From positions 620,001 through 684,000 of the forward strand of contig NC_009042.1 of assembly GCF_000209165.1 (NCBI RefSeq): a stretch of DNA of 64,000 bases, in the 5' to 3' direction. Shown here piece after piece: positions 34,473 to 44,584 of this stretch. This DNA is from Scheffersomyces stipitis CBS 6054 (Eukaryota; Ascomycota; Pichiomycetes; Serinales; Debaryomycetaceae). The position numbers were made by a program, and so were the translations under genes. Every line of letters starts with the position of its first letter. The first letter of the stretch is position 1. The notes below the pieces were generated by a model. It did no database searches and had not been told where the DNA came from. It saw only the letters and a program-made list of their open reading frames with translations.

Positions 34473-35567
34473 CTAGGTGTCCCTTCTGTCCTTGACCTTC
34501 ATCTTGTTTACGTGCTTGTGCTTTCTGGTCTTGGCGAACTTCTTGATACCCCACATGGATTGCGATACCTTGTTGGACTTAGATTTACCTCTTCCACCAC
34601 CGTGGGGATGGTCAAAGGCATTCATGGCTACACCTCTGACCATGGGTCTTTTACCTCTGTGACGACTTCTACCAGCCTTACCCCAGGAAATGGCCTGGTG
34701 TTCCTTGTTGGAAACTACTCCTAACGTGGCATGACAGTTCATGTGCACATAACGATGTTCGCCTGAACTCAACTTGATGACTACTTTCTTTTCCTCAGGA
34801 TGTTTAGATAACAATCTAGCAAAGGTGCCGGCTGCTTTGACCAATTGACCTCTCCCACCTGGGTGTAAACCTATATTGTGAATAATGGATCCGACAGGTA
34901 ACATGTGCAAAGGTAAACAGTTGCCTCTCTGCATGATTCTTGACGATAACAAGGCCTCATCAATGTCGCCATTGTTGGTCTCTTTCATTTCCTGAAGAAA
35001 ATCAGCAGGCAAGCCAGCTCTGAATGATTCGACTACATCGCCTTCTCTTAAGCCGGAAGCAGCCAAAATGTACGACAAGTCTCCTGTTTCGGCGTGCTGC
35101 ACCAATGCAATATGACCAGAACGATTTGGGTCGTATTCGATTCTCACTACAGTCTGTTTGCCTGGAGCCAATCTATGGGAGTCGACTAGTCTGACTCTTT
35201 GCTTGTGGCCACCTCCACGACCACGAATAGTGATTTTACCAGTATTGTTTCTACCAGCTGTTTTTCTCTTTGCTACAGTCAATTCTCGCACTGGGCCTCC
35301 TTTATGCAAATGGTGATGGACTGGTTTCTTGAAATGGGTAGAACCAGGCATCAAGTGGCCCCGGGCATATGATTTGATCTCCACATTGGTCATGGCCAAC
35401 TTTCTCTGCCTTCTGTAGAGCTGGTCCTTCTTTTCCAAATCGGTGAGCTCGTCATTCTTGGATTCGGCTAGTGAAAAATTCAGCGAGGTGCTCAGGAATC
35501 TGAAAAGACTGGCCGGAGTGAAAGTTTTGGCATGCGACACCAAATACTTTCTGGTCCACGGGAGCAT
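34473..35567 (-). CDS. RML2: Mitochondrial ribosomal protein uL2m
   Basis: The 364-residue protein is bacterial-type L2 with a mitochondrial presequence (MLPWTRKYLVSHAKTF, basic and hydroxylated). The L2 landmarks are present: GRNNTGKITIRGRGGGHKQR, the RIEYDPNRSGHIAL strand, GNCLPLHMLPVGSIIHNI and the peptidyl-transferase-proximal MNAFDHPHGGGRGK loop with its His residues. Rml2 is an essential part of the large mitoribosomal subunit next to the catalytic centre. The ATG at 35567 starts the presequence; the open frame reaches a TTG at 35630 but adds non-presequence residues. It is divergent from ATP5, another mitochondrial gene, across about 530 bp. Confidence 0.93.
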   Translation of the reverse strand: MLPWTRKYLVSHAKTFTPASLFRFLSTSLNFSLAESKNDELTDLEKKDQLYRRQRKLAMTNVEIKSYARGHLMPGSTHFKKPVHHHLHKGGPVRELTVAKRKTAGRNNTGKITIRGRGGGHKQRVRLVDSHRLAPGKQTVVRIEYDPNRSGHIALVQHAETGDLSYILAASGLREGDVVESFRAGLPADFLQEMKETNNGDIDEALLSSRIMQRGNCLPLHMLPVGSIIHNIGLHPGGRGQLVKAAGTFARLLSKHPEEKKVVIKLSSGEHRYVHMNCHATLGVVSNKEHQAISWGKAGRSRHRGKRPMVRGVAMNAFDHPHGGGRGKSKSNKVSQSMWGIKKFAKTRKHKHVNKMKVKDRRDT

Positions 35568-36096
35568 GCTGGAGTGGACGTACAAGGCGTGGAAGGAGAG
35601 TACTATTGCACTATGACGAGACTTTGGCAAAAATGGGCAACGTAGAAGTGAAAGGTAGAGTTGATTTCAATATCGGCCTAGTGAATATTGAAAAATTTGT
35701 GAGTGCCTGCAGACAGCCCATGGTCTGAGGATTACGAAGGAATATTTTGCGGAGGAAGAATATTAAGGAGAATAGTGAGGACTGTAGTGAGAAAAGAGAT
35801 TTAATTCTTGTGTCACTTAGGGAGAGAATAGAGAGAAAAATAACTTTTACCGCGACAAACCTTTCAAAGTTAGGGAGAAATATCGAAACACACACTCAGA
35901 ATTTCCTACTATTATTGGTCGCACTCGCACTACGCGCTCACTGAGCAGTCTCAGTAACTACCAGCACATGCCCTCAGCCAATAGAATCTCCATGTTCAAC
36001 CGTGCGAAATCCGGCTGAAAAATTCCACTCTTCAACAAACAATTCAATTAAACCTCTATTCACCTTTATCTTTACAAACGCCAAAAGCACTTCACA
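35568..36096. promoter_or_regulatory. Divergent upstream region of RML2 and ATP5
   Basis: 529 bp separating two nuclear genes for mitochondrial proteins. It contains purine-rich AGTGAG/GAGAGAA stretches (35770-35840) related to the TAGCGAGA motif islands elsewhere, but no exact octamer. I see no ORF that looks coding. Confidence 0.4.
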
Positions 36097-36714
36097 ATGT
36101 CCTCCCGTGTCTTCTTCCGTTCGTTGGCCTCATCTGCCAAGTCTGTCAAGCCCCCAGTGCAATTGTATGGTATTGACGGTACTTATGCCAATGCCTTGTA
36201 CTCTGCCTCGGTCCAGGACTCTTCTGTAGAAGCTTCTTTCCAGTCCTTGACCAAGATCAACAACTTGATCCAGAGCGACTCAAAGGTAGCTGAGTTTTTG
36301 GCCAACCCAGCCGTCAACAAGGCTGACCGTGACTCTGTCGTCAAGGTCATTGAGTCTACGTTGAAGTTGGACAAGACCACCGGTAACTTCTTGTCGGTTT
36401 TGGCCCAGAACAACAGATTGACCATCTTCAAGTCCATCTACGAAAAGTTCTCGTTGTTAAACGATGCCCACAATGGTCTTGTTGAAGCCAAGGTAACCTC
36501 TGCTAAGCCTTTGGACTCCAAGATCTTGAAGAGATTGCAAACCTCTATCAGTAAATCCGCTTTGGTTGGTGAAGGTAAGACCTTGAAGCTTACCAACAAC
36601 GTCAACCCAGAAATCTTGGGTGGTTTGGTTGTCGAAGTTGGTGAACAAACCGTCGACTTGTCTGTCCAGTCCAAGGTCTCCAAGTTGAACCAGACCTTGA
36701 AGGAAGCTTTGTAA
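36097..36714 (+). CDS. ATP5: ATP synthase subunit 5 (OSCP)
   Basis: The 205-residue protein is the oligomycin-sensitivity-conferring protein of mitochondrial F1Fo-ATP synthase, which joins the peripheral stalk to the top of F1. It has a short basic presequence (MSSRVFFRSLASSAKSVK), the N-terminal helical bundle (QLYGIDGTYANALYSAS...) and the C-terminal domain with NNVNPEILGGLVVEVGEQTVDLSV, the signature of the OSCP/delta family. The length is typical. The codon choice is strongly biased (TTG, GTC, AAG), fitting high expression, and I noticed no CTG codon in it. The ATG at 36097 lies right before the presequence. Confidence 0.95.
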   Translation: MSSRVFFRSLASSAKSVKPPVQLYGIDGTYANALYSASVQDSSVEASFQSLTKINNLIQSDSKVAEFLANPAVNKADRDSVVKVIESTLKLDKTTGNFLSVLAQNNRLTIFKSIYEKFSLLNDAHNGLVEAKVTSAKPLDSKILKRLQTSISKSALVGEGKTLKLTNNVNPEILGGLVVEVGEQTVDLSVQSKVSKLNQTLKEAL

Positions 36715-37423
36715 GCTCTTCAAGCTCACATCATAAAAGAACCATCCCATCATCCTGTTGTAACGAAAAGGTAATACCAAATCCTACAGTGCTATTTCGC
36801 TTTGATAGGGCTCTTCCAGTTTACGACATCATATGTAGCACATTGACTAGATATTCGTTTCTTCTTCATCCGTTCAGTTAAGTTATTATATATAAAGAAG
36901 TTAGAGAATTGTAGTCTACAGTGGACTGTGTAGTGTAGATGTGATTTAATGTAGCACTTCGCTCACTTATGGTGAAGCAAGGATTTATCAGAGAAATTTA
37001 TCCACAATTGATAAGATTTATGGTAATCAGATTATTGTATTGATCAATTTTTCAAGAAATCCTTCACCGATTCATTTCCTTCTGTTTGCTCCACTTTTCG
37101 GTTCCCATACCGTGTATTCGATTCACACCAAATGCAACCAAATGCAAATAATTAACATAGCACTATTATCAATTGACCCCAAAAATGCCACCAATGACAA
37201 ATAAACACTTCCCGGATACTTTTCAACACGATATATTTGATGCCAAACACCTTCAATTATCTCTTCCTTCAAAATATACGAAAGCTTACTTCCCATATGT
37301 TCCAAACTTAGATTCGACATATTCACGTGACTCAAAACTAAGAAACATAGGCATAAAATTCACATCTACATTACTGACTCTCTCCTCAATTATTTCTCAC
37401 AAACCATTCGTTTCTGATTATCT
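36715..37423. other. Region between ATP5 and TED1-like gene
   Basis: 709 bp holding the ATP5 terminator and the TED1-like promoter. TATATATAAA lies near 36889, and the Cbf1-type palindrome TCACGTGA lies at 37323-37330, about 100 bp before the start codon. No other gene is convincing. Confidence 0.5.
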
Positions 37424-38923
37424 ATGGCTGATTCTGGCATGACTCGTTTCGAGTTAGTGACACGACTTGTCACTGTTGTAACGATATTGCTAAACTTTTT
37501 TGTTTACTTCTATCCTGATCTACTCAACCAACAGGGCCAATGTGACTGGCACCAATTTGACCTGGAGCCAACCACAAGGCTCACTGCCACTCTTCCCTGG
37601 CTCAGCCAGTTGCCCCAACTGTGGACTGACAAGATCCTTTTGAACTTCCCCCTGTTACGAGACAAATCTGAAACAGATACTGAATCTATTTATGTGCTGA
37701 AAAGTACTCATTCAGATTTTTCAGACTCTCTGTCCATAAAGGATATCCATATGCTAGCTTTTGGAGATCCTCAGATCAATGGTAACTGGCCCAGTACTCC
37801 ATATATCAAGCGCTTGGATAACTACGGAAACGACTACTATTTGGGGCATATATATAAGACGATGAAGAACCGGTTAAGACCTAGTCATGTGGCCGTTATG
37901 GGAGACTTGTTTCTGTCACAGTGGATCTTAGATTCCGAATTCTACAACAGAACCCGTAGATTTACAGAGAGATTATTCCCAGTGCCTATCGAATTCAAGA
38001 GGAATGTAGTAGAGACCTTCGAAAAGCATCAGAACTACGATTGGGTTGGCTGGCTTGATAAAGAAGTGGCTATGGATCCTCAGGATCGATTCAATTCCAG
38101 AGTGTATAATGATGTCTACAACTGGTTCAATCGTTCTGATAAGTTTCCCAACTACGAAAATCCGCTCTTTATCAACTTGACAGGGAATCATGATATAGGA
38201 TATAGTGGAGATGCCACTTGGCAACACATGGCTCGTTTCCACCATCTTTTCGGCCAGAACAACTACGTAATCAACTATAACAAGGGAACCCCAGAAGAAT
38301 GGAGACTTGTAGTGTTAGACTCCATGACATTGGAAGGCCCAGCATTGCAAGAAGAATTTGTCAATTACACTTGGTCTTTTTTAAACCACTTGGCTGATAA
38401 GGAGAATCCTGGTTTTTCTGGCTCTACCATTCTTTTAACTCATATACCCTTCTATAAAAAAGAAGGCTTATGTCGCGATGGACCAGAACATATCTACTAC
38501 GAAAACTATGAAAAAGAACCATACAAGAATGGTAAATTGAGATCACAGAACCATTTGTCCTACGATGTGTCTCAGAAAGTGTTGAGCATAGTCTTTCCCA
38601 ATAAGGATAAGGCAGGCATTGTATTGACTGGCCATGATCATGAAGGCTGTGACGATTGGTACAACTTGGTTGATGGTGAATGGGTAGCTTCTAAAGAGCA
38701 AACCAATGCAGAAAGAGAACCCGTCAGGGAGATTGTGGTCAGATCGATGATGGGAGATTTTGATGGCCAAACAGGAATTCTAACTGGTCACTTTGACTAT
38801 CCTTCGCACAATTGGCAATTTGAGTTCACCTACTGTTCGTTTACAGTACAGCACTGGTGGTGGGCCAGTAAAGTGACTGTTTTTTTGACTATCCTTCTTC
38901 AATCTATCCGGTTTCTCATCTAG
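37424..38923 (+). CDS. TED1: Calcineurin-like phosphoesterase, Ted1/Cdc1 family
   Basis: The 499-residue protein is a membrane-bound metallophosphoesterase. Metal-site motifs appear in order: FGDPQING (Asp), MGDLF, LTGNHDIGYSG, and a late LTGHDHEGCDDWY. A hydrophobic span lies near residues 15-30 and another at the extreme C-terminus (VTVFLTILLQSIRFLI), so the catalytic domain faces the ER lumen between two anchors. The block NYGNDYYLGHIY favours Ted1 over Cdc1. Ted1 removes ethanolamine phosphate from the second mannose of GPI anchors, aiding ER exit with Emp24/Erv25. The ATG at 37424 is the first in frame; a second ATG five codons later is also possible. It is convergent with DOT5. Confidence 0.82.
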   Translation: MADSGMTRFELVTRLVTVVTILLNFFVYFYPDLLNQQGQCDWHQFDLEPTTRLTATLPWLSQLPQLWTDKILLNFPLLRDKSETDTESIYVLKSTHSDFSDSLSIKDIHMLAFGDPQINGNWPSTPYIKRLDNYGNDYYLGHIYKTMKNRLRPSHVAVMGDLFLSQWILDSEFYNRTRRFTERLFPVPIEFKRNVVETFEKHQNYDWVGWLDKEVAMDPQDRFNSRVYNDVYNWFNRSDKFPNYENPLFINLTGNHDIGYSGDATWQHMARFHHLFGQNNYVINYNKGTPEEWRLVVLDSMTLEGPALQEEFVNYTWSFLNHLADKENPGFSGSTILLTHIPFYKKEGLCRDGPEHIYYENYEKEPYKNGKLRSQNHLSYDVSQKVLSIVFPNKDKAGIVLTGHDHEGCDDWYNLVDGEWVASKEQTNAEREPVREIVVRSMMGDFDGQTGILTGHFDYPSHNWQFEFTYCSFTVQHWWWASKVTVFLTILLQSIRFLI

Positions 38924-39023
38924 TATTGGCAAATCATAACTATAGTTTCTAGCATGTAAATACAAAACATATACCAAACGAATTTTTATATTGAAGTCTC
39001 TAGCTAGTTGGTTACAAATCGTA

Positions 39024-39767
39024 TCAGGCGCCATTACCGTTTTCTTTCTCCTCCGTGGGTTCTACCTTTGGTTCTTCTACCTTTGGTTCTTCTTCCTTTG
39101 GTTCTTCCTTTGGTTCTTCTTCCTTTACTTCTTCCTTAGTTTCTTCCTTAGATTCCACCTCAGGTTCTTCTTTAAGTTCCTCTTTCTCAGAGAGGAACTG
39201 CTCAATATCAAGCTTGGCTCCATTGAAACTGTTTTCTGGTGAAATCTGGATCTTCTTCACCTTTAAGATTCCATCAACAAAGATCCAGTGCGATCTCTTT
39301 ATCCCCAGAGGAGACTTCTTAGCACCCAAGACACCAATGAGTTTCTTAGACGGATCTGACAACAATGGATACTTCAAGTGCTGCTTGGTAACAAAATTCT
39401 TTTGCGATTTTGGCTGGTCGGCGCTCAAACCAAAGACAGTGACGTCTGACTTTTGCAAGAATTCAAAGTTTTTCTGGAAGCCACACACTTGTCTGGTACA
39501 GCCAGGAGTAGAAGCCTTGGGGTAGGCGAAAATGATCAAGAACTTGGTCTTTGAGGCTGCTTCCTTCAAGTTGATTTCATTTTCGTCCTCATCTAAAAGA
39601 GTCAAGTCGGGAATCTTGTCTCCAACCTGGATCTCATTCGAATCAGCAGGCACAGAAGCTGGTTCAGAAGCAGTGCTAGTCTTCTTGGCTCTTTTCTTAG
39701 GAGGTTCTACATCAAGAACTGGGGCAGCGGACTTGGATACCCTGGCAGAACGACGTAATTCAGGCAT
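39024..39767 (-). CDS. DOT5: Nuclear thiol peroxidase Dot5 (BCP-type peroxiredoxin)
   Basis: The 247-residue protein has a basic nuclear-signal N-terminus (RRSARVSKS...PPKKRAKK), a thioredoxin-fold peroxiredoxin core (about 48-190) with YPKASTPGCTRQVCGF, in which the peroxidatic and resolving cysteines are five residues apart as in atypical 2-Cys BCP/PrxQ enzymes, and the HWIFVDG strand. Dot5 reduces alkyl hydroperoxides in the nucleus, and its overexpression disrupts telomeric silencing in S. cerevisiae. A tail of about 55 residues made of Glu/Lys/Pro/Val repeats (KEEPKEEEPKVEEPK) extends past the usual end (S. cerevisiae 215 residues). The start is the ATG at 39767. It is divergent from ESA1. 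Confidence 0.88.
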   Translation of the reverse strand: MPELRRSARVSKSAAPVLDVEPPKKRAKKTSTASEPASVPADSNEIQVGDKIPDLTLLDEDENEINLKEAASKTKFLIIFAYPKASTPGCTRQVCGFQKNFEFLQKSDVTVFGLSADQPKSQKNFVTKQHLKYPLLSDPSKKLIGVLGAKKSPLGIKRSHWIFVDGILKVKKIQISPENSFNGAKLDIEQFLSEKEELKEEPEVESKEETKEEVKEEEPKEEPKEEEPKVEEPKVEPTEEKENGNGA

Positions 39768-41070
39768 TGAGGCTGTAAAGGGTTTATTTGCGTGAAAACA
39801 GGAGACTTTTCAGAAGTGAAAAATATGGGGTACTCACTCGGAATCTCAGTCCGATTTTGTCTGTGAAAGAGATGGATATTTCACAATGGATGAAAAATGA
39901 ACAAAACAGAGCCAATTCGAAATTGAAGGAAAAAACAGAACTACGAATTCAACCTGGTAAAACTATAGAGAATGTCGGAGGCGGCACGGTAGGGCTTTGC
40001 CGAAATCAGGTTTTTGTCGAAGGCAGGCTCCACCTCCTCCACCATAGTGGTCCTGTCCTGTCCTTAGTAATGGAGAGATTCCCCATATTCACGTGACGAG
40101 GACTTTAGGCATGACAGAGGATGGATTGGAAGATTAGGGAGATACATTTATACGAGAGACGCCTGCTAGAGCACGGGTGGTGCTCTCTACACATAGAGGC
40201 TTGTTTGTAGTGGCATAGTTGAGTTCTCCATTGATAATTGAGGTATTCTTCGGAATCAAACTGTGGTGAGAACTGAGCGAAAAATCTGTCTAGTGAGAAA
40301 ACAGAGTAGCTCAGTTTGTGAGAAATGCCAGAAACAGTCCACAGTTGGCCATCGATTCACCAATGGACACAATAACAATGGGTGAAATCGCTAATTCAGT
40401 CTCTAAGTCCAGAGCCATGCCCCTCCGGACTTTGCCATATCCATGTGGGAAGGTATATGGTTAGTGGATTAGGGGCAGATCACAAAATGAAATCCGGTAG
40501 AGAAGTACCAAGAATAGCGAGAGATTTTGGAAATAGCGAGGATTCGCGTGCGAGAAATAGTGAAGATAGAGAGGACCTCGCGGATAGATAGAAAAGTATA
40601 GCTATGTAGCAGTTAGACACAAACGCCCCTCTAAGTAGAGGAATACAACAAAGATAGAAACCACTGTTATTATAGGCGTGGCCATGTATTATGAAGTGAG
40701 AAGAAGCGAGGAATTGCACAGCGAGACAGTTAGTGGGAATAGGGAAGAAAACCGTGCGAACTTTATTGATAGTGAAGAATTCACTGTGAGTTCATCCATA
40801 CACCGTCATAAGAAGACTAACCATGAAGCTCAATCAGTTTACTACATTAAACATTACTCACAGTAATACTTGCTTTTCCTAAGAATATCTCTGCTCATCT
40901 TCTTTCCACCGCTCCAGCACTCTCCCGTTCTCCATACTGTTCATGCTCTTATCAAATTCGAGAAATTCACGTGACTTTCTCGAAAAATTTTAGTATACAA
41001 ACTTGAATTGCTTTCACCTTTCATTACACTTCTTTTCCTAGACAACCAGGTGAAATACCGCTACAAAGCA
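39768..41070. other. Divergent upstream region of DOT5 and ESA1
   Basis: 1.3 kb without a convincing gene. Two TCACGTGA palindromes (40089-40096 and 40967-40974, the latter about 100 bp before ESA1) and TAGCGAGA at 40515-40522 with a TAGCGAGG neighbour at about 40534 are the notable signals. The open frames here lack an ATG near a sensible start or any family likeness. Confidence 0.5.
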
Positions 41071-42621
41071 ATGTCCGGGGGCGAGAACAACCAAGACTCG
41101 CATTCGCCCGATCCCAGCGCGCCTATAGCGATTAAAGCAGGCAAAGATGAGCCAGCAGCTGATGATCAGTTCATAGAAGATGAAATCATTATAGGATGTA
41201 AGGTGTATGTTTCCAAGGATGGAGAGCACAGACTAGCAGAGATTCTTCAGCAACATTTGAAGAAGGGCAAGAAGGTATTCTATGTACACTATCAAGAGTT
41301 CAACAAGCGTTTAGATGAATGGATTCTGAGCGACCGAATCGACTACCGTAGGCCGATGATCCTCCCAGAGGTTAAGGCTGATAAGAAAGAAGAGAAAAAA
41401 GATCTGAAACTGAAGAAAAAGACGTCTAAGCCCAAGAGCTCGAAGGCGGCTTCAAAGCTTGCTCAGCTGTCTTCGGGAGCTGGTACTCCCCAGGCTGAAG
41501 ATAGCGAAAATATGGAAACCCCGGGCCAGGAAGATGAAATGGATCTTGATGACTTGAACGTTCAAGGATTAAAAAGACCAGGAGAAGAAGTTAACCGCGA
41601 AGACGAGATCAAAAAATTAAGAACAAGTGGGTCCATGACCCAGAACCATCTGGAGGTGGCCCGAGTTAGAAATTTATCCAGGGTCATCTTGGGAGAACAT
41701 ATCATAGAGCCGTGGTACTTTTCGCCATACCCCATAGAATTGACCGAGGAGGACGAAATATACATCTGTGACTTCACATTGTCGTATTTCGGGTCTAGAA
41801 AACAGTTTGAACGGTTCAGATCCAAATGCTGCTTGAAACACCCGCCCGGAAATGAGATCTACAGGGACTCTAAGGTTTCTTTCTGGGAGATAGACGGTAG
41901 AAGACAGCGTACTTGGTGTCGTAATCTTTGTTTGCTTTGCAAACTCTTCTTAGACCACAAGACGTTGTACTATGATGTAGATCCGTTCTTATTCTACGTT
42001 ATGACCATCAAGTCAGAACAAGGACATCATGTTGTTGGCTTCTTTTCCAAGGAAAAAGAAAGTGGCGATGGATATAACGTAGCGTGCATTCTCACCTTGC
42101 CTTGTTACCAGAAACGGGGCTACGGGAAGTTGCTTATCCAGTTCTCGTATATGTTGTCGAATGTGGAACACAAAGTAGGATCTCCCGAAAAGCCTCTATC
42201 CGACTTGGGCTTGTTGTCGTACAGGGCCTATTGGACAGATACATTGGTCAAATTGCTTGTAGAGAGAAGTAATCCGATGTTGTACAAAAAGAACAACCCT
42301 GCCATTGATGAAGACGAAGACGGTGGATCTACTCCTCCTGCCAATACCAACAAACCAGGCAGCGTAAACGAGATTACAATCGAAGAAATCTCGGCTCTTA
42401 CTTGTATGACTACGACAGACATTCTTCATACCTTGACGACGTTGCAGATCTTACGCTACTATAAAGGTCAACATATCATCGTGATCACTGACCAGATCAT
42501 GACGTTGTACGAGAAGCTCGTCAAGAAGGTCAAGGACAAGAAGAAACACGAGTTGGAGCCTCGCAGACTCAAATGGACCCCACCACTTTTCACAGCTAAC
42601 CAATTAAGGTTCGGATGGTAG
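41071..42621 (+). CDS. ESA1: Histone acetyltransferase Esa1 (MYST family, NuA4 catalytic subunit)
   Basis: The 516-residue protein has a tudor-knot/chromo barrel (about 30-95, with HYQEFNKRLDEWI) and a MYST domain (about 200-500): the C2HC zinc finger region, EPWYFSPYPIEL, the catalytic strand VACILTLP with its Cys, and the acetyl-CoA loop QKRGYGKLL. These match yeast Esa1 closely, including DNLNVQG-like and EIKKLRTSGSMTQN blocks before the domain. Esa1 acetylates H4, H2A and H2A.Z within NuA4 and piccolo NuA4 in the nucleus and is essential. CTG at 41326 sits at a Thr position of S. cerevisiae, supporting CUG=Ser. An Asn/Pro-rich insert (NPAIDEDEDGGSTPPANTNK) interrupts the C-terminal part. 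The ATG at 41071 is used; the frame is open to 41008 without an ATG. Confidence 0.93.
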   Translation: MSGGENNQDSHSPDPSAPIAIKAGKDEPAADDQFIEDEIIIGCKVYVSKDGEHRLAEILQQHLKKGKKVFYVHYQEFNKRLDEWILSDRIDYRRPMILPEVKADKKEEKKDLKLKKKTSKPKSSKAASKLAQLSSGAGTPQAEDSENMETPGQEDEMDLDDLNVQGLKRPGEEVNREDEIKKLRTSGSMTQNHLEVARVRNLSRVILGEHIIEPWYFSPYPIELTEEDEIYICDFTLSYFGSRKQFERFRSKCCLKHPPGNEIYRDSKVSFWEIDGRRQRTWCRNLCLLCKLFLDHKTLYYDVDPFLFYVMTIKSEQGHHVVGFFSKEKESGDGYNVACILTLPCYQKRGYGKLLIQFSYMLSNVEHKVGSPEKPLSDLGLLSYRAYWTDTLVKLLVERSNPMLYKKNNPAIDEDEDGGSTPPANTNKPGSVNEITIEEISALTCMTTTDILHTLTTLQILRYYKGQHIIVITDQIMTLYEKLVKKVKDKKKHELEPRRLKWTPPLFTANQLRFGW

Positions 42622-42895
42622 ATACATGATTAACGCCCTGTATTTTAATTGTACCATAGATATATAATGTTGATATACCATGAAATATGTATTGAAACGT
42701 CTGAAATGATCGCTAGATAACTGATTTCTTTTAGTTTATGAAGCTAAAAAGATACTCAGAATGATGTTCTCGTAGCGTAAAAGGTCAGCTAGTGTAATGA
42801 TCACAAATACATAATGAATTCTCTATTGATCTTTCAATATAACGAATTACATTCAATGGCGATTTTAGTCTATAGTCTTTGTCTATCATTATTTT

Positions 42896-44140
42896 CTACT
42901 TATCTTCTCCCCAGATCTTAATGCTTTTGTCTCCTTCACAGGTTATTAATCTCAAGCCAGACATATCAAATGTAGAGGCATATATGGGTGACTCTTCTGA
43001 TCCCGTTAGCGGCGTGCTTCTATCAGTTTGCAAAAGATTTCCACTTACGTAGTCGTAGAATTCCATTCTCCCATTGTCGTATCCACTGAACAACACATTA
43101 CTAGCAGGGTTGATGGCCAACGAGTTGATAATTTTACTATTATCAGCTTTACCAAATTCGTTCAAGAGTTCACCTCCAGGAAGAAGCCACTGCTTCAAAT
43201 TTCCACTAGAGTCGCCAGAACAAAGTGTCATTTCAAACGGGTGCATCACCATCAGTCGAATACTCTTTGTATGATGGGTTATAGCTAACGAAGTAGTTTG
43301 TTTCCGTATATCCCATAGCCGTATAGTTCCATCCATAGAGCTTGTGATCACTTGAGGATCTCCTATTTCACTTACAATAGAGCTGACATCACTTCTATGA
43401 CCTGTAAGCACCATTATATCGTTTCTTGACCGGATATCCCATACTCGAATGACTGCATCACGGCCTCCGGTGAAAAGCAAATCCAATTCTGGATGTAATG
43501 CCATAGCATAGATGCCACCTACATGGCCATGATAGTCCCTGATCTGACATCCAGCCTCCAGATTGGTTCGTTCAAGATCCCAGCATCTAACTGTCTTGTC
43601 TTCTGAACCAGAAAATAGATATGGAAACCTCTTAGATATTGCTAGAGACCTTACCCCCATAATATGCCCAGTTAAAGTAGCTTTAAGCTTCAGTGTAGCT
43701 AAATCCCATATCTTGATCGTAGAATCTGAAGAACCACTTACAAACCACTTATTGGTTACAGGATCTACAGCAACTGACCGTACCCAGCCCTGGTGAGCAC
43801 CAGCCATGACACGGATCAACTTCCAGTTGGAAGAGGTTGCTGACTTGACAGTGTAAGTATCTAGATTGCCATGATCGTGTGGTTCATTGATTTTATTGTA
43901 ATTTTCGTAACTTTCAATATCATTTTGTTTTCCATTTTCAATCTCGTCAGCATTATCATTATCATCATCGTCTTCATTATCATTTTCACTCTGCTCTTCT
44001 AAAATCAACTTCTCTTTATATATGTGATCCAATTTGGTATTAGTGTAAGCAGCCTCACTGAGCTCGTCCGGAGGCGGCACAAGAATGTCATCATCTTGTA
44101 GATCGATAGCAGCCCTATACAGTGGAACTACAGATTCCAT
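42896..44140 (-). CDS. PRP46: Pre-mRNA splicing factor Prp46 (WD40)
   Basis: The 414-residue protein has an acidic, Asn/Asp-rich N-terminus and seven WD40 repeats from about residue 105, starting AGAHQGWVRSVAVDP and with repeated SGSSDSTIKIWDL-type strands. The order and the GAHQGWVR, LTGHIMGVRSLAIS and DYHGHVGGIYAMALHP blocks are those of Prp46/PLRG1, a core subunit of the NineTeen-related spliceosome complex required for activation. The length is near S. cerevisiae Prp46 (451). The ATG at 44140 is preceded by an in-frame TTG two codons earlier. It is divergent from the next gene across about 440 bp. Confidence 0.9.
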   Translation of the reverse strand: MESVVPLYRAAIDLQDDDILVPPPDELSEAAYTNTKLDHIYKEKLILEEQSENDNEDDDDNDNADEIENGKQNDIESYENYNKINEPHDHGNLDTYTVKSATSSNWKLIRVMAGAHQGWVRSVAVDPVTNKWFVSGSSDSTIKIWDLATLKLKATLTGHIMGVRSLAISKRFPYLFSGSEDKTVRCWDLERTNLEAGCQIRDYHGHVGGIYAMALHPELDLLFTGGRDAVIRVWDIRSRNDIMVLTGHRSDVSSIVSEIGDPQVITSSMDGTIRLWDIRKQTTSLAITHHTKSIRLMVMHPFEMTLCSGDSSGNLKQWLLPGGELLNEFGKADNSKIINSLAINPASNVLFSGYDNGRMEFYDYVSGNLLQTDRSTPLTGSEESPIYASTFDMSGLRLITCEGDKSIKIWGEDK

Positions 44141-44584
44141 TGGCAAAATACGATTTTAAGGACGATACAGATTCATTGAATGAAAACCTGGAAATTGTGA
44201 AAACTATATTTGATTGATGGGAAACCTGTATGGAGAGACCGGTTTTCCTTTTCGACTTATATAGAAATAGATTTGTAGCTTATACTAATCACTCAAGAGA
44301 TATTTAATTCTTTGTAAACTAGAATAAATTCCTTGAAGTCTTTATAATATTCTTGCCCTATAATCCTCGGCTGTTTTAACAAGTTATGGACAGCGAATAC
44401 CTACAATTCTCTTGGGAATTTATTTACGTCCAATCCGAGGTTACCAGCCTCGGAAACCATTATCTATTATCACGTGAGTTCATCTCTAAATCAATTATCA
44501 ATTGACTGCGAAAAGTAAGTCTGGAGAGCCTTCGATAACTTTTCTTCTTTGCACTTATGTTCTAAATTTGCTTGTTAATTTTCT
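44141..44584. promoter_or_regulatory. Divergent upstream region of PRP46 and the prenyltransferase-alpha-like gene
   Basis: 444 bp with a TCACGTGA palindrome at 44470-44477, about 110 bp before the plus-strand start, followed by TATCAATTGACTGCGAAAAG. No coding frame is seen. Confidence 0.45.

Noticed and set aside
37323..37330. TCACGTGA as part of a point centromere (CDEI)
   Set aside because: No CDEII/CDEIII arrangement follows, and CTG-clade yeasts lack S. cerevisiae-type point centromeres.
39788..40866. Three plus-strand frames of 62-102 codons in the DOT5/ESA1 gap
   Set aside because: They start at non-ATG or poorly placed codons and show no family likeness.
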